Assembly (NCBI RefSeq): GCF_000746255.1
Contig: NZ_JQKW01000006.1
Coordinates: 1-64,000 of the forward strand
Length of the DNA: 64,000 nt
DNA from: Thermodesulfobacterium hydrogeniphilum
GTDB lineage: Bacteria > Desulfobacterota > Thermodesulfobacteria > Thermodesulfobacteriales > Thermodesulfobacteriaceae
Direction: 5' to 3'
The translations under genes were made by a program, and so were the position numbers. The notes under the pieces were generated by a model that saw only the letters and a program-made list of their open reading frames with translations, was not told the origin of the DNA and did no database searches. Positions 9,570 through 19,284 of this stretch are shown here, piece after piece (within the stretch, counting starts at the first letter, position 1; each line of letters begins with the position of its first letter).

Positions 9570-10880
9570 GTGAATGGAAGAGACAACCTTTTAAATTTTG
9601 CTAATATTCCTGAATTAAAACGTAGATTATTATATTTATTTATCGGATTGGCTATTTATCGGTTTGGTGTTCATATTCCAACGCCTGGTATAAATGGAGA
9701 GGCTTTTCTTAGTTTATTTAAACAGGCAAGTGGAACATTATTTGGATTTTTAGATATTTTTTCAGGTGGGGCTTTGAGAAGATTTTCTATTTGTGCCTTA
9801 GGTGTGATGCCTTATATAAGTGCCTCTATCATCCTTGAATTAATGACAGTAGTATATCCTTCCATTAAAGAACTTTATAAAGAGGGACCAGAGGGTAAAA
9901 GAAAATTAGCTTATTATACACGTTATCTAACCATAGCTATTTGTCTTATTCAGGGATTTGGCATATCCTTAGGGTTAGAGAGGATGACAGCTCCTAATGG
10001 AGCTCCTATTGTAATTGAACCTGGATGGCTTTTTAGAATTACTACCACTTTAAGTCTTACAGCTGGAAGTATGTTTTTAGTTTGGTTAGGAGAACAGATG
10101 ACAGAGCATAGTATTGGAAATGGTATTTCTATGATAATTTTTGCGGGAATTGTAGCAGGGATTTTTCCAGCTATAGCAAGAACTTTAAAATTTGTTCAGA
10201 CAGGTGAATTTTCTTTATTTTTTCTTTTAATTGTTTTGCTTTTAATTTTTGGTATTTTGGTTTTTACCTGTTTTATGGAACTTGCTCAGAGAAGGATACC
10301 TATTCATTATGCTCGTAGGCAGGTAGGGCGTCAAATAATAGGAGGGCAGACAAGTTATTTGCCCTTAAAAGTAAATACGGCTGGTGTTATTCCACCTATT
10401 TTTGCTTTAGCAATTTTAATGTTTCCTACTACTTTGGCTAATTTTGTTCCTGTAGAAATATTTAAGCAGATAAATAGTTTTTTGAGACCAGGAAGTATTC
10501 TTTATGAAGCTATTTTTGCTGGTCTTATTATCTTTTTCTGTTATTTTTATACAGCAATTATTTTTAATCCAAAGGAAGTGGCTGATAATTTAAAAAAATG
10601 GGGTGGTTTTATTCCTGGGATAAGACCTGGTAAGGCTACAGAAGAGTTTTTAGATAGAGTGTTAACAAGGATTACTCTTATTGGAGCTTTATATGTTGCA
10701 TTTATTTGTGTTCTTCCCAGTTTTTTAATTGCTAAGTTGAATTTACCTTTTTATTTTGGAGGAACTTCGCTTTTAATTGTAGTTGGAGTTGCTTTAGATA
10801 TAATGGGACAGATAGAGGCGCATTTAATAACGCGCCAATATGAAAGTTTTGTTAAGCAAAGTAAACTTAAAATTAAATAA
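9570..10880 (+). CDS. secY: Protein translocase subunit SecY
   Basis: SecY forms the protein-conducting channel of the inner membrane with SecE and SecG. The 436-residue protein has the ten hydrophobic spans of the family, the plug/first-span region IYRFGVHIPTPGIN, SICALGVMPYISASII, the RRIPIHYARRQVGR cytoplasmic loop and the late GFIPGIRPGKATEEFL loop. The start is GTG at 9570, about ten bases after TTGGAG. Position after rplO is the universal spc-operon context. Confidence 0.97.
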   Translation: MNGRDNLLNFANIPELKRRLLYLFIGLAIYRFGVHIPTPGINGEAFLSLFKQASGTLFGFLDIFSGGALRRFSICALGVMPYISASIILELMTVVYPSIKELYKEGPEGKRKLAYYTRYLTIAICLIQGFGISLGLERMTAPNGAPIVIEPGWLFRITTTLSLTAGSMFLVWLGEQMTEHSIGNGISMIIFAGIVAGIFPAIARTLKFVQTGEFSLFFLLIVLLLIFGILVFTCFMELAQRRIPIHYARRQVGRQIIGGQTSYLPLKVNTAGVIPPIFALAILMFPTTLANFVPVEIFKQINSFLRPGSILYEAIFAGLIIFFCYFYTAIIFNPKEVADNLKKWGGFIPGIRPGKATEEFLDRVLTRITLIGALYVAFICVLPSFLIAKLNLPFYFGGTSLLIVVGVALDIMGQIEAHLITRQYESFVKQSKLKIK

Positions 10881-10892
10881 GGGGGTGGGGAA

Positions 10893-11540
10893 ATGAATAT
10901 AGTATTTTTAGGACCACCAGGAGCCGGTAAAGGAACACAAGCCAAAATTTTAGTAGAAAAGTATGGTATTCCCCAGATCTCTACAGGGGATATGTTAAGA
11001 GAACATGTTTCTAAGGGAACAGAATTAGGATTAAAGGCTAAGGAGTATATGGAAAAAGGACAGCTTGTTCCTGATGAGATTATTTTGAGTATGGTAAAAG
11101 AGAGACTTAGTCAGCCAGATGCTCAGAAGGGGTTTATTTTAGATGGATTTCCCAGAACTGTAGCTCAGGCAGAAGCTTTGGATAAGATGTTAGAAGAAAT
11201 GGGTAAAAAGATAGAATTTGCTCTTGCTTTAGTTGTTCCTGATGAAGAATTGGTTATTAGACTTACTGGTAGAAGGACTTGTAAAAATTGTGGAATGATG
11301 TATCATATAAAATTTAAACCCCCTAAGGTAGAAGGAAAGTGTGATGCTTGTGGAGGAGAGCTTTATCAAAGACCTGATGATAATGAAGAAACTGTTAGAA
11401 ATAGATTAAAGGTATATCATGAATCAACAGCACCTCTTATCGAATATTATAAGAAAAAAGGTGTTTTATATGAAATTGATGGAAGTAAAAGTATAGAAGA
11501 AATTACCCAACAAATAATAAATATTTTGGAAAAGAAGTAA
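10893..11540 (+). CDS. adk: Adenylate kinase, zinc-LID form
   Basis: Adenylate kinase interconverts ATP, ADP and AMP. The 215-residue product has the P-loop GPPGAGKGTQ, the AMP-site STGDMLREH, the DGFPRT motif and a long LID carrying four Cys (CKNCGMMYH and CDACGGEL), the zinc-binding variant usual in Gram-positives and many thermophiles. A GGGGGTGGGG sequence precedes the ATG. It lies between secY and map as in many bacteria. Confidence 0.97.
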   Translation: MNIVFLGPPGAGKGTQAKILVEKYGIPQISTGDMLREHVSKGTELGLKAKEYMEKGQLVPDEIILSMVKERLSQPDAQKGFILDGFPRTVAQAEALDKMLEEMGKKIEFALALVVPDEELVIRLTGRRTCKNCGMMYHIKFKPPKVEGKCDACGGELYQRPDDNEETVRNRLKVYHESTAPLIEYYKKKGVLYEIDGSKSIEEITQQIINILEKK

Positions 11541-12314
11541 TTGTATAGCAGATTTTATAAACCAAAACCAAGATTAAAAACTCAGAAAGAGATAGAGTTA
11601 CTAAGAAAGGCTAATGCTATAGTTATGGAGATCCTCCTCTATTTAAAAGAGGAGGTTAAACCTGGTAGAAATACATACGAATTTGAAGAAATGGCTATTA
11701 AGCTTTGTGAAAAAAAGGGTGTTAAACCTGCTTTTAAAGGGTATAGGGGTTATCCCTATGCCCTTTGTGTTTCTGTAAATGAAGAAATTGTGCATGGTAT
11801 GCCAAGAAAAGACAAGGTTTTAAAAGAAGGAGATATAGTAAGTTTTGATTTTGGTGTTATTTATGAAGGTTATTTTGGAGATGCAGCTTTAACTGTAGGG
11901 GTGGGGAAAATTTCTGAAGAGGCTGAGAAGTTATTAAAAGTCACGGAAGAGGCTTTATATAAAGGTATTGAAAAAGCGCATTTTGGTAATAAAATAGGAG
12001 ATATTTCTTATGCTATTCAGGCTTATGTAGAGAAATATGGATTTAATGTGATAAGAGATTTTGTAGGACATGGAATAGGAAGAGATTTACATGAACCTCC
12101 AGAGGTTCCAAATTATGGTAAACCAGGAAGAGGACCAAAGATAGAAATAGGTATGACTATTGCGATTGAACCTATGGTTTCAGCTGGAACGTATGAAATA
12201 GAAATTTTAGAAGATGGATGGACAGCGGTTACTAAGGATAGGAGTTTAGCTGCTCATTTTGAACATACTATAGCTATCACACCCAAAGGACCAAAAATTT
12301 TATCAAGGATATAG
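11541..12314 (+). CDS. map: Methionine aminopeptidase, type I
   Basis: Removes the N-terminal Met from nascent proteins using a two-metal site. The 257-residue product shows the metal ligands in order: Asp of VSFDFGVIYEG, Asp of GYFGDAALTVG, His of GHGIGRDLHEPP, Glu of IAIEPMV and Glu of AHFEHTIAIT. The start is TTG directly after the adk stop, with only a weak GGAAAAG upstream; coupling to adk is likely. A start at a later codon near KTQKEIELL cannot be excluded. Confidence 0.95.
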   Translation: MYSRFYKPKPRLKTQKEIELLRKANAIVMEILLYLKEEVKPGRNTYEFEEMAIKLCEKKGVKPAFKGYRGYPYALCVSVNEEIVHGMPRKDKVLKEGDIVSFDFGVIYEGYFGDAALTVGVGKISEEAEKLLKVTEEALYKGIEKAHFGNKIGDISYAIQAYVEKYGFNVIRDFVGHGIGRDLHEPPEVPNYGKPGRGPKIEIGMTIAIEPMVSAGTYEIEILEDGWTAVTKDRSLAAHFEHTIAITPKGPKILSRI

Positions 12315-12317
12315 GTT

Positions 12318-12563
12318 ATGGCTAAGGAAGATGTTATTCTTTTAGAGGGTAAGGTTGTAGAGGCATTACCCAATGCTATGTTTAGAGTTGAACTTGAAAC
12401 AGGGAATAAAATATTAGCACATATTTCAGGTAAAATGAGGATGCATTATATAAGGATATTGCCAGGAGATAGTGTTGTGGTAGAATTATCGCCTTATGAT
12501 TTAACAAGAGGGCGTATAGTATATAGAGGTACCATGAAGGATTATAATAGAAGGGGAGGTTAA
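12318..12563 (+). CDS. infA: Translation initiation factor IF-1
   Basis: IF-1 binds the A site during initiation. The 81-residue protein has the S1-like OB fold: [40 protein letters not shown] and [18 protein letters not shown]. It is slightly longer than the 72-residue E. coli protein through a basic tail ([10 protein letters not shown]). It begins three bases after the map stop, with AAGGATA-type sequence in the overlap region. The minus-strand frame across it is a shadow. Confidence 0.96.
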   Translation: MAKEDVILLEGKVVEALPNAMFRVELETGNKILAHISGKMRMHYIRILPGDSVVVELSPYDLTRGRIVYRGTMKDYNRRGG

Positions 12564-12568
12564 ATATT

Positions 12569-12682
12569 ATGAAAGTAAGTCCTTCTGTTAAAAAAAGATG
12601 TAGAAAATGCAAGATAATAAGAAGAAAAGGAGTGGTTAGAGTTATTTGTGAAAATCCTAAACATAAACAAAGGCAGGGTTAG
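12569..12682 (+). CDS. rpmJ: 50S ribosomal protein L36, zinc form
   Basis: A 37-residue gene lying between infA and rpsM, its universal position. The product starts [20 protein letters not shown] and contains the zinc ligands of the C+ type: two Cys in CRKC, a third in VICENPKH and the following His. GGGGAGGTT lies about eight bases before the ATG. The 13-base gap to rpsM holds GGAGG, the rpsM ribosome-binding site. Confidence 0.96.
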   Translation: MKVSPSVKKRCRKCKIIRRKGVVRVICENPKHKQRQG

Positions 12683-12693
12683 GAGGATAGATT

Positions 12694-13065
12694 ATGCCAA
12701 AAATTGCAGGAGTTGATATTCCTGAGAATAAACCTGTAGAAATAGCTTTGACTTATATTTTTGGGGTAGGAAGAACTTTAGCTCAAAAAGCCTGTACTAA
12801 GGCAGGGATAGACTGGTTTAAAAAGGTAAAAGATTTAACTGAGGAAGAAATAAATAAGTTGAGACAAATTGTAGAAAAAGAATATAAGGTGGAAGGAGAT
12901 CTTAGAAAAGAAATTAGACAAAATATTCAAAGGCTTATGTCTATAGGATGTTATAGAGGTTTAAGGCATAGGATGGGACTTCCTGTAAGAGGACAAAGAA
13001 CCAGATCTAACGCCAGAACCAGAAAAGGACCGAGACCTGGTTCATTGAGAAGAAAGAAGAAATAA
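12694..13065 (+). CDS. rpsM: 30S ribosomal protein S13
   Basis: S13 contacts P-site tRNA and the 50S subunit. The 123-residue product begins [19 protein letters not shown], has the helix-two-turn-helix region ([14 protein letters not shown]), the RRYRGLRH-like [18 protein letters not shown] motif and the basic tail [22 protein letters not shown] lies nearby upstream. First gene of the alpha-operon block with rpsK, rpsD, rpoA and rplQ. Confidence 0.97.
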   Translation: MPKIAGVDIPENKPVEIALTYIFGVGRTLAQKACTKAGIDWFKKVKDLTEEEINKLRQIVEKEYKVEGDLRKEIRQNIQRLMSIGCYRGLRHRMGLPVRGQRTRSNARTRKGPRPGSLRRKKK

Positions 13066-13080
13066 GAGGAGGGATATAAC

Positions 13081-13470
13081 GTGGCAAGACCAAGAACCAG
13101 AAAGAAAAAAAAGATTAAAAAGACAGTAACAGAAGGAATTATCCATATACATTCTACATTTAATAATACTATAGTTACTATTACTGATAGGCAGGGGAAT
13201 ACAATAGCTTGGGCAAGTGGAGGAACCGAAGGTTTTAAAGGAACAAGAAAAGGAACTCCCTTTGCAGCTCAGTTAGCCATGCAATCAGCTTTAAAAAAAG
13301 CTCAAGCTTATGGATTAAAAGAGGCTTGGGTATATGTAAAAGGCCCAGGACCAGGAAGAGAAGCAGCTTTACGTGCTTTACAAGGTTCAGGTATAAAAAT
13401 TACTTTAATTAAAGATGTAACCCCAATTCCTCATGATGGATGTCGTCCTCCTAAAAGAAGAAGAGTTTAA
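13081..13470 (+). CDS. rpsK: 30S ribosomal protein S11
   Basis: S11 lies on the 30S platform at the mRNA exit. The 129-residue protein contains [38 protein letters not shown] and the C-terminal [18 protein letters not shown]. The start codon is GTG at 13081 after AGAGGAGGGAT. Spacing to rpsM is 15 bases. Confidence 0.97.
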   Translation: MARPRTRKKKKIKKTVTEGIIHIHSTFNNTIVTITDRQGNTIAWASGGTEGFKGTRKGTPFAAQLAMQSALKKAQAYGLKEAWVYVKGPGPGREAALRALQGSGIKITLIKDVTPIPHDGCRPPKRRRV

Positions 13471-13498
13471 AATAAATTAGAAAAGGAGGTTAAAGAGC

Positions 13499-14131
13499 GT
13501 GGCCAGATATACAGGACCGAGATGTAGACTTTGTAGAAGAGAAGGAATGAAATTGTTTTTAAAAGGAGAAAGATGTTATACAGATAAATGTCCTTTTGAA
13601 AGAAGAAGTTATCCTCCAGGACAGCATGGACCGCAACAGATAAGGGTTAAACTTTCAGACTATGGAGTGCGTTTAAGAGAAAAACAGAAAGTTAAAAGAA
13701 TTTATGGAATTTCTGAGAAACAGATGAGAATGTATTATGAAAAAGCTACAAAAATGCCTGGACAGGCAGGTCATAATCTTTTACAGCTTTTAGAAAGAAG
13801 ACTTGATAATGTAGTTTATAGATTAGGATTTGCAGTATCAAGAGCTCAGGCAAGACAATATATTACTCATGGTTTCTTTAAAGTGAATGGAAGAAATGTA
13901 GATATTCCTTCATATTTAGTAAAACCTGGAGATGTTATTGAATTAAAAGAGAAATATAGAAATAATCCTCAAATTATTGAAAGTTTGGAAACTGTTATAA
14001 GAAGAGGAATTCCTTCTTGGTTAGAGTTGGATAGTGATAATTTCAAAGGTGTAGTTAAAAGCTTACCTACAAGAGATGATATTACTATGCCTATTCAGGA
14101 AAGCTATATTATTGAGTTTTACGCAAGATAA
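13499..14131 (+). CDS. rpsD: 30S ribosomal protein S4, zinc (C+) form
   Basis: S4 is a primary 16S-binding protein and, in several bacteria, the translational repressor of the alpha operon. The 210-residue protein starts [16 protein letters not shown]; Cys residues in CRLC and later in [14 protein letters not shown] form the zinc site. The S4 RNA-binding fold follows ([20 protein letters not shown]). Start is GTG at 13499 with GGAGGTTAAAG upstream. A 58-base gap follows before rpoA. Confidence 0.97.
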   Translation: MARYTGPRCRLCRREGMKLFLKGERCYTDKCPFERRSYPPGQHGPQQIRVKLSDYGVRLREKQKVKRIYGISEKQMRMYYEKATKMPGQAGHNLLQLLERRLDNVVYRLGFAVSRAQARQYITHGFFKVNGRNVDIPSYLVKPGDVIELKEKYRNNPQIIESLETVIRRGIPSWLELDSDNFKGVVKSLPTRDDITMPIQESYIIEFYAR

Positions 14132-14134
14132 ACG

Positions 14135-14163
14135 TTGTTATATATAAAGAAAATATTTAAAAT
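14135..14163 (+). promoter_or_regulatory. Possible internal sigma-70 promoter before rpoA, inside an AT palindrome
   Basis: TTGTTA (14135-14140) and TAAAAT (14158-14163) are separated by 17 bases. The -10 box lies in a perfect inverted repeat, 14150-14168, with nine-base arms AAAATATTT / AAATATTTT around one A. This is the only sizeable gap within the alpha block. It may give rpoA-rplQ extra transcription, but AT-rich DNA makes such matches frequent. Confidence 0.35.
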
Positions 14164-14189
14164 ATTTTAAAACAGAGGGAAAAGAACCG

Positions 14190-15155
14190 ATGAAAAAAGA
14201 GGTAGAATTAATTAAACCAGAAGAAATAAAGGTTCATAAAGATAGTCAGTTTCCTTATTATGGAAAATTTATTATTGAACCTTTGGAAAGAGGTTATGGA
14301 ATAACTATAGGAAATGCTTTAAGGAGAGTTCTTTTGTCTTCTATTCCTGGTTATGCTATTACTGAAGTAAAAATAGAAGGAGCTCCTCATGAATTTAGCA
14401 GTTTACCTGGTGTGATAGAAGATGTTCCTGAAATTATTTTAAATCTAAAAGGAGTTAGGTTTAAACTTAATGAAGAAGGACCTGTATATTTAAAATTAGA
14501 AAAAATTGGAGAAGGAGAAGTAAAAGCAGGAGATATACAAATAGAAGATAAAGGAGAAATAGTAAATCCTGATCATCATATAGCAACTTTGACTAAGGAT
14601 GGAAAATTGGTAATGGAAATAAAAGTAGAGAAGGGTAGAGGATATGCTCCTGCAGAATATTCTAAAAATAATGAAATAGGAGTAATTTTGGTAGATGGAT
14701 TATTTTCACCTATTACCAAGGTTAATTTTAATGTTACTCAAGCTCGTGTAGGAAAAAGTAGTGATTATGATAGTCTTATTTTAGAAATTTATACTGATGG
14801 AACTATAGATCCAAAAACAGCTTTAATTAAAGCAACTAAAATATTAATAGAACAATTAATGGTATTTTTGGGAGAAGAAAAAATAGCTTTACAAGCTCAA
14901 CCAGCTGAATCCGTATCAATAAATAATATTTTAAATTTACCTATAGAAGAGCTTGACCTTTCTGGAAGAGCTTACAATTGTTTAAAAGGGGCTGGCATTA
15001 ATTATGTAGGACAACTGGTTCAAAAAACAGAACCTGAGCTTCTAAAATTAAGAAGTTTTGGTAAAAAATCCTTAGATGAGATTATAGAAAAATTAAGTAA
15101 ATTTAATTTAAAACTTGGTATGACAGATATTAAATGGAAACCTCCAAAAGATTAA
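14190..15155 (+). CDS. rpoA: DNA-directed RNA polymerase alpha subunit
   Basis: Alpha nucleates RNA polymerase assembly and its C-terminal domain binds UP elements and activators. The 321-residue protein has the N-terminal dimerisation domain (ERGYGITIGNALRRVLLSSI, PGAYT-like SIPGYAITEVKIEGA) and the C-terminal domain (IEELDLSGRAYNCLKGAGI, then LRSFGKKSLDEIIEKL). AGAGGGAAAAGAAC precedes the ATG. It follows rpsD by 58 bases and precedes rplQ by 18. Confidence 0.97.
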   Translation: MKKEVELIKPEEIKVHKDSQFPYYGKFIIEPLERGYGITIGNALRRVLLSSIPGYAITEVKIEGAPHEFSSLPGVIEDVPEIILNLKGVRFKLNEEGPVYLKLEKIGEGEVKAGDIQIEDKGEIVNPDHHIATLTKDGKLVMEIKVEKGRGYAPAEYSKNNEIGVILVDGLFSPITKVNFNVTQARVGKSSDYDSLILEIYTDGTIDPKTALIKATKILIEQLMVFLGEEKIALQAQPAESVSINNILNLPIEELDLSGRAYNCLKGAGINYVGQLVQKTEPELLKLRSFGKKSLDEIIEKLSKFNLKLGMTDIKWKPPKD

Positions 15156-15173
15156 GCTAAGGGAGAGGAAAAG

Positions 15174-15746
15174 ATGAGACATAGAAAGGTTAGTAGAAGG
15201 TTAGGAAGAGATACAGAACATCATTGGGCTATTCTTAGAAATCAGGTTACTGATTTATTGAAATATGGTAGAATAACTACTACCTTAGCTAAAGCTAAGG
15301 AACTAAGAAGAGTAGCTGATAGAATGATAACCTTGGCTAAAAGAGGTGATCTTGCTTCCAGAAGAAAAGCATTGGCTTTTATTAGAGATAAAGCTATAGT
15401 TAAAAAGCTTTTTACTGAATTAAGAGAAAAATATATGGATAGACCTGGAGGATATACCAGAATTATTAAAATTGGTCCAAGAAGAGGCGATGCCTCTATG
15501 ATGGTTATCATAGAATTAGTAGAAGAAAAATTATCTACTAAACCTTCTAAATTAAAAAGAGAAAGATTAAAGAAAATTCATGATTTTATTGAAAGAAAGA
15601 AAAAGGAATATGGATTGATAAAAGAAAGTAAAGGTGTAGAAGCTAAAACTTCAAAAGTTGAAGTTTCTAATCAAGCTACTGAAACCCAGAAAGAAGAACC
15701 TCAAACAGAAACAAAGGAGGAAACTTCTCAGGAGAATCCTTCTTAA
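15174..15746 (+). CDS. rplQ: 50S ribosomal protein L17 with C-terminal extension
   Basis: L17 lies near the tunnel exit. The first ~115 residues are standard: [39 protein letters not shown], and [19 protein letters not shown]. The product is 190 residues, about 60-70 longer than the E. coli protein; the extra tail is charged and repetitive in Glu, Thr and Lys ([13 protein letters not shown]). Extended L17 tails are known in several phyla. Last gene of the super-operon, followed by a terminator. Confidence 0.95.
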   Translation: MRHRKVSRRLGRDTEHHWAILRNQVTDLLKYGRITTTLAKAKELRRVADRMITLAKRGDLASRRKALAFIRDKAIVKKLFTELREKYMDRPGGYTRIIKIGPRRGDASMMVIIELVEEKLSTKPSKLKRERLKKIHDFIERKKKEYGLIKESKGVEAKTSKVEVSNQATETQKEEPQTETKEETSQENPS

Positions 15747-15769
15747 AAATAAGTCTTTTGGTCTTTTTT

Positions 15770-15791
15770 AGCCCCTTTGCTGGGGCTTTTT
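15770..15791 (+). terminator. Intrinsic terminator of the ribosomal super-operon
   Basis: AGCCCC (15770-15775) and GGGGCT (15782-15787) form a six-base stem with a six-base loop, immediately followed by a T run (TTTTT). It lies 24 bases after the rplQ stop and ends 16 bases before the next gene, so it should separate the ribosomal operon from the CCA-enzyme gene. Confidence 0.85.
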
Positions 15792-15806
15792 ATAATTGTT
15801 TTGTAA

Positions 15807-17264
15807 ATGGGAAGTTTAATTTTTGATAAACATTTTATAGAAAGATTTTTTAATCTTCTAAAGTTTCCTCCTAAGGAAAAAAAACTTTTTATTTCCTTTT
15901 TAAGAAAATTTAAAAATAGAAAAGATTTTTATATAGTAGGAGGAGCTGTTAGAGCTATTTTTACTTTAGAAAAAATATATGATGTAGATCTTACTTTAAA
16001 AGATGATGTGGAATCCTTAGTTTTTTTTGTCAAAGAATATCTTAAATATCATTTTGTTCCATTAGCTCCAGAATTAGGCATTTATCGTTTAGCTAAAGGA
16101 AAATGTAGTATTGATTTCACAGCTTTTAGAGGAGAAACCATAGGAGAGGATTTAAAGGAAAGAGATTTTACTTTTAATGCTATGGCTATTCCTGTAGAAT
16201 TTTTATTTGAAGACCATCTTATTATTATAGATCCCTTTTCAGGCTATGAGGATTTACAAAAAGGGCTAATTAAAATAATTGATGGAAAAAATATTATAGA
16301 AGATCCTTTAAGGATTTTAAGAGGATATAGATTCTTTGCCTTTAGATTAGGAAATTTAGAAGAAAAAACAAGAATTTTATTTAAAAAGTATAAAAAAAGG
16401 ATAAATTTTTGTGCTAAAGAGAGAATTTTACAAGAATTGATTTATATTTTAACTTCATCTAAAACTTATGAAACATTTAAATTGATGGATGAAGACGATG
16501 TTTTAGAGGAGATTTTCCCTTATATAAAAGATTGTAAGGGAGTTCCTCAGCCTTCCTTTCATCATTTAGATGTTTGGGGACATCTTTTAGAGTCTCTTAA
16601 ATGGGCTGAAGAAATTTTAAAAGATCCAAAAAAGTATTTAGATTTAGAAATTTTTCCTGAAAAAATAGATGAGGATTTTATAATTTCTGTTAAATTAGCA
16701 AGTTTTTTTCATGATCTTGGTAAAGCTCATACTTTTGAACTTAGGGATAGAATCACTTTTTATGGTCATGAAAAAATTTCAGCTGAACTTTTTAAAAAAA
16801 TGGCTGAAAATTTAAAATTTAAAAAAGATCTTATTAATAGAATATATATTTTAATAAAAAATCATATGAGACCTTTCCATTTGTTAAATGAAAAGGAAAA
16901 AGGAAGACTTACTATAAGAGCTAAAAGAAATCTTATTAGAGATGTTCCCTATTTAATAGAACTTTTCATTATATCTATGGCTGATTCTTTGGCAAGTCAA
17001 GGTCCTGATAAGGAGCCTGACTATGAAGAAAGACTAAAAAATTTTTTTAAAGAACTTTTTAAATTTAAAGAGGAATTGCAAAAAGAGAGTACCAAAGAAA
17101 AGCTTATTACAGGTAAAGATTTAATAGCTCTTGGTTTAAAACCTGGTCCAATTTTTAGAAAAATTTTACAAGAGGTGGAGTTATTAGTTTTAGAGGGTAA
17201 AATAAAAAAGAAAGAGGAGGTTTTAGAATTTGTAAAAAATAAATATATTAATAATAACTTGTAA
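15807..17264 (+). CDS. cca: CCA-adding tRNA nucleotidyltransferase / poly(A) polymerase family with HD domain
   Basis: Likely repairs or adds the 3' CCA of tRNA. N-terminal nucleotidyltransferase motifs are present: IVGGAVRAIF, the catalytic pair in YDVDLTL, DFTAFRGE, RDFTFNAMA and the RNA-binding EDPLRILRGYRF. The C-terminal half has an HD phosphohydrolase domain (HHLDVWGHLL, FFHDLGKAH, IKNHMRP). At 485 residues it is in the range of HD-containing bacterial enzymes; A-adding, CC-adding and full CCA-adding types cannot be told apart here. Start ATG 15807 has no strong ribosome-binding site. Confidence 0.88.
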   Translation: MGSLIFDKHFIERFFNLLKFPPKEKKLFISFLRKFKNRKDFYIVGGAVRAIFTLEKIYDVDLTLKDDVESLVFFVKEYLKYHFVPLAPELGIYRLAKGKCSIDFTAFRGETIGEDLKERDFTFNAMAIPVEFLFEDHLIIIDPFSGYEDLQKGLIKIIDGKNIIEDPLRILRGYRFFAFRLGNLEEKTRILFKKYKKRINFCAKERILQELIYILTSSKTYETFKLMDEDDVLEEIFPYIKDCKGVPQPSFHHLDVWGHLLESLKWAEEILKDPKKYLDLEIFPEKIDEDFIISVKLASFFHDLGKAHTFELRDRITFYGHEKISAELFKKMAENLKFKKDLINRIYILIKNHMRPFHLLNEKEKGRLTIRAKRNLIRDVPYLIELFIISMADSLASQGPDKEPDYEERLKNFFKELFKFKEELQKESTKEKLITGKDLIALGLKPGPIFRKILQEVELLVLEGKIKKKEEVLEFVKNKYINNNL

Positions 17265-17320
17265 AAATCAAAAATTAAGTTAAGGTAAAATTAAAATCTT
17301 TATGAAAGGAGTAGAAGGAT

Positions 17321-18685
17321 ATGAGAGTAGAAATTCAAGATCGCAGTGATGTTGAGAAAATTTTAAAAATTGAAGTTCCAAGTGAAAGAGTAAATCAGAT
17401 TATAGGAGAGGTTACCAATGAATTAAAAAGAAAGGCTAAAGTTAAAGGATTTAGAGAGGGTAGAGTTCCGGCATATTTAGTAAAAAAGCTTTTCAAAGAA
17501 GAGATTCAAGAAAAAAGTGTTGAAAGATTAATTGAAAGAACTTTAGTTGAGGCTATAAAAGAGAAAAATTTAGAACCTCTTTTAAGACCTAAAATAGAAG
17601 AAATGGGAGAATTAAAAGAGGGAGAAGATTTTACTTACTCTGTATTAGTTGAAGTTCGACCCAATATAGAATTAAAAAAAGAAGATTACATAGGAATTGA
17701 AGTAGAAAGAGAACCTGATGAGATAAGTGAAGAAGAAGTAGATAATATTTTAAATGAATTTAGATACTCTTTTTCAGAACTTAAAAAAGCTGAAGAAGGA
17801 GAGGAAATCAAAGAAAGGTATATAGCAGTTATTAAATTTGAGGCTTATGACGGAGATCAGCTTATTCCTGGGCATCAGGCAGATGCTTTATATATTGATG
17901 TAGGCACAGGAGAATTTAATGAAAAAGTAGAAAAGGAATTAATTGGCAAAAAAGTAGGGGATAAATTTACAGTAGTAGTAGATTATCCAAAAGAAGGGCT
18001 TAATCCACTTTTAGCGGGTAAGTCTGTAAGATATGAGATAGAAGTAAAAGAAATTTATAAAAGAGATTTAAAAGAACTTAGTGATGAATTTGTTAAAAGC
18101 TTAAATATGGGATTTGAAACTGTAGAAGCGCTTAGAGAAAGTATTAAAAATAGATTACTAAATGAAAAGAAAAGAAAGAATGAAAATGCTTTTAGAGAAA
18201 AACTTCTTTCTAAAATTTTAGAAAAAGTTGATATAAATGTGCCTCAACGCTATATAGAATTAAAGCTTTACCAGTTAATAGAACAGGTTAAAGAAAGTTT
18301 AGAAAGAGATGGATTTAGTTTTGATAGTTTAAATATTTCTATGGAGAAATTAAGAGAAAGGCTTTATCCTATAGCTGAAAAACAGGCTAAGGAAGAAATA
18401 CTTTTGGAAAAAATTGCAGAGATGGAAAATATAGAAATACCTCAAGAAGAAATTGATAAAACTGTAGAGGGTATTTCTAAAAGTTTAAAAGTTTCTAAGG
18501 AACAGGCTATAAATATAGTTTATTTTAATATCTTACCTAAGAAATTAGCAGAAAAAACCATGCAATTTTTGGTAGAAAATGCTAAACCTATTGTGAAAGG
18601 AAAAAAAGAAAATGAGGAGGTTCAGGAAATTCAGGAGAAATCCAAGGAAGAAAATGAAGAAAGGGAGGTAAAGAAGGAGAGTTAA
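17321..18685 (+). CDS. tig: Trigger factor
   Basis: Ribosome-associated chaperone and prolyl isomerase acting on nascent chains. The 454-residue protein has the ribosome-binding domain with the GFREGRVP signature ([16 protein letters not shown]), a PPIase domain (about residues 150-245) and the C-terminal arm domain. It ends in an acidic, Lys/Glu-rich tail. A strong GAAAGGAGTAG lies before the ATG. It leads the tig-clpP-clpX-lon cluster. Confidence 0.96.
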   Translation: MRVEIQDRSDVEKILKIEVPSERVNQIIGEVTNELKRKAKVKGFREGRVPAYLVKKLFKEEIQEKSVERLIERTLVEAIKEKNLEPLLRPKIEEMGELKEGEDFTYSVLVEVRPNIELKKEDYIGIEVEREPDEISEEEVDNILNEFRYSFSELKKAEEGEEIKERYIAVIKFEAYDGDQLIPGHQADALYIDVGTGEFNEKVEKELIGKKVGDKFTVVVDYPKEGLNPLLAGKSVRYEIEVKEIYKRDLKELSDEFVKSLNMGFETVEALRESIKNRLLNEKKRKNENAFREKLLSKILEKVDINVPQRYIELKLYQLIEQVKESLERDGFSFDSLNISMEKLRERLYPIAEKQAKEEILLEKIAEMENIEIPQEEIDKTVEGISKSLKVSKEQAINIVYFNILPKKLAEKTMQFLVENAKPIVKGKKENEEVQEIQEKSKEENEEREVKKES

Positions 18686-18687
18686 AT

Positions 18688-19272
18688 ATGGGACATTATA
18701 TTCCTATAGTAATTGAACAGACTGGGAGAAGTGAAAGGGCTTATGATATATATTCTCGTTTATTAAAAGAAAGAATTATATTTTTAGGCACAGATATTGA
18801 TGAGCATGTAGCTAATTTAGTTATAGCTCAGTTATTATTTTTGGAAGCAGAGGACCCTGATAAAGATATAATGCTTTATATTAATTCTCCAGGTGGACTT
18901 GTTACAGCGGGTTTAGCTATATATGATACTATGCAGTATATAAAACCTGATGTATGCACTATTTGTGTAGGGCAAGCAGCCAGTATGGCAGCTATTCTTT
19001 TGGCAGCAGGTGCTCCTGGAAAAAGATATGCGCTTGCTCATTCCAGAATAATGATACATCAGCCTATAGGAGCTTTTCAAGGACAGGCTACAGAAGTAGA
19101 GATTCAGGCTAAAGAGATATTGCGTTTAAGAGAAATTTTGAATAATATTTTATCAAAGCATACAGGACAGCCTAAGGATAAGATTGCTAAAGATACAGAA
19201 AGAGATTTTTATATGTCAGCAGAAGAAGCTCTTAATTATGGAGTTATAGATAAAATTTTAATAAAAAGATAA
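18688..19272 (+). CDS. clpP: ATP-dependent Clp protease proteolytic subunit
   Basis: ClpP is the serine-protease chamber used by ClpX. The 194-residue protein has the catalytic Ser in [10 protein letters not shown], His in [10 protein letters not shown] and a C-terminal Asp-containing region ([19 protein letters not shown]). It begins [20 protein letters not shown] with little propeptide. It lies two bases after tig and 12 before clpX, the common order. Confidence 0.97.
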   Translation: MGHYIPIVIEQTGRSERAYDIYSRLLKERIIFLGTDIDEHVANLVIAQLLFLEAEDPDKDIMLYINSPGGLVTAGLAIYDTMQYIKPDVCTICVGQAASMAAILLAAGAPGKRYALAHSRIMIHQPIGAFQGQATEVEIQAKEILRLREILNNILSKHTGQPKDKIAKDTERDFYMSAEEALNYGVIDKILIKR

Positions 19273-19284
19273 GGTGGTGATAGT

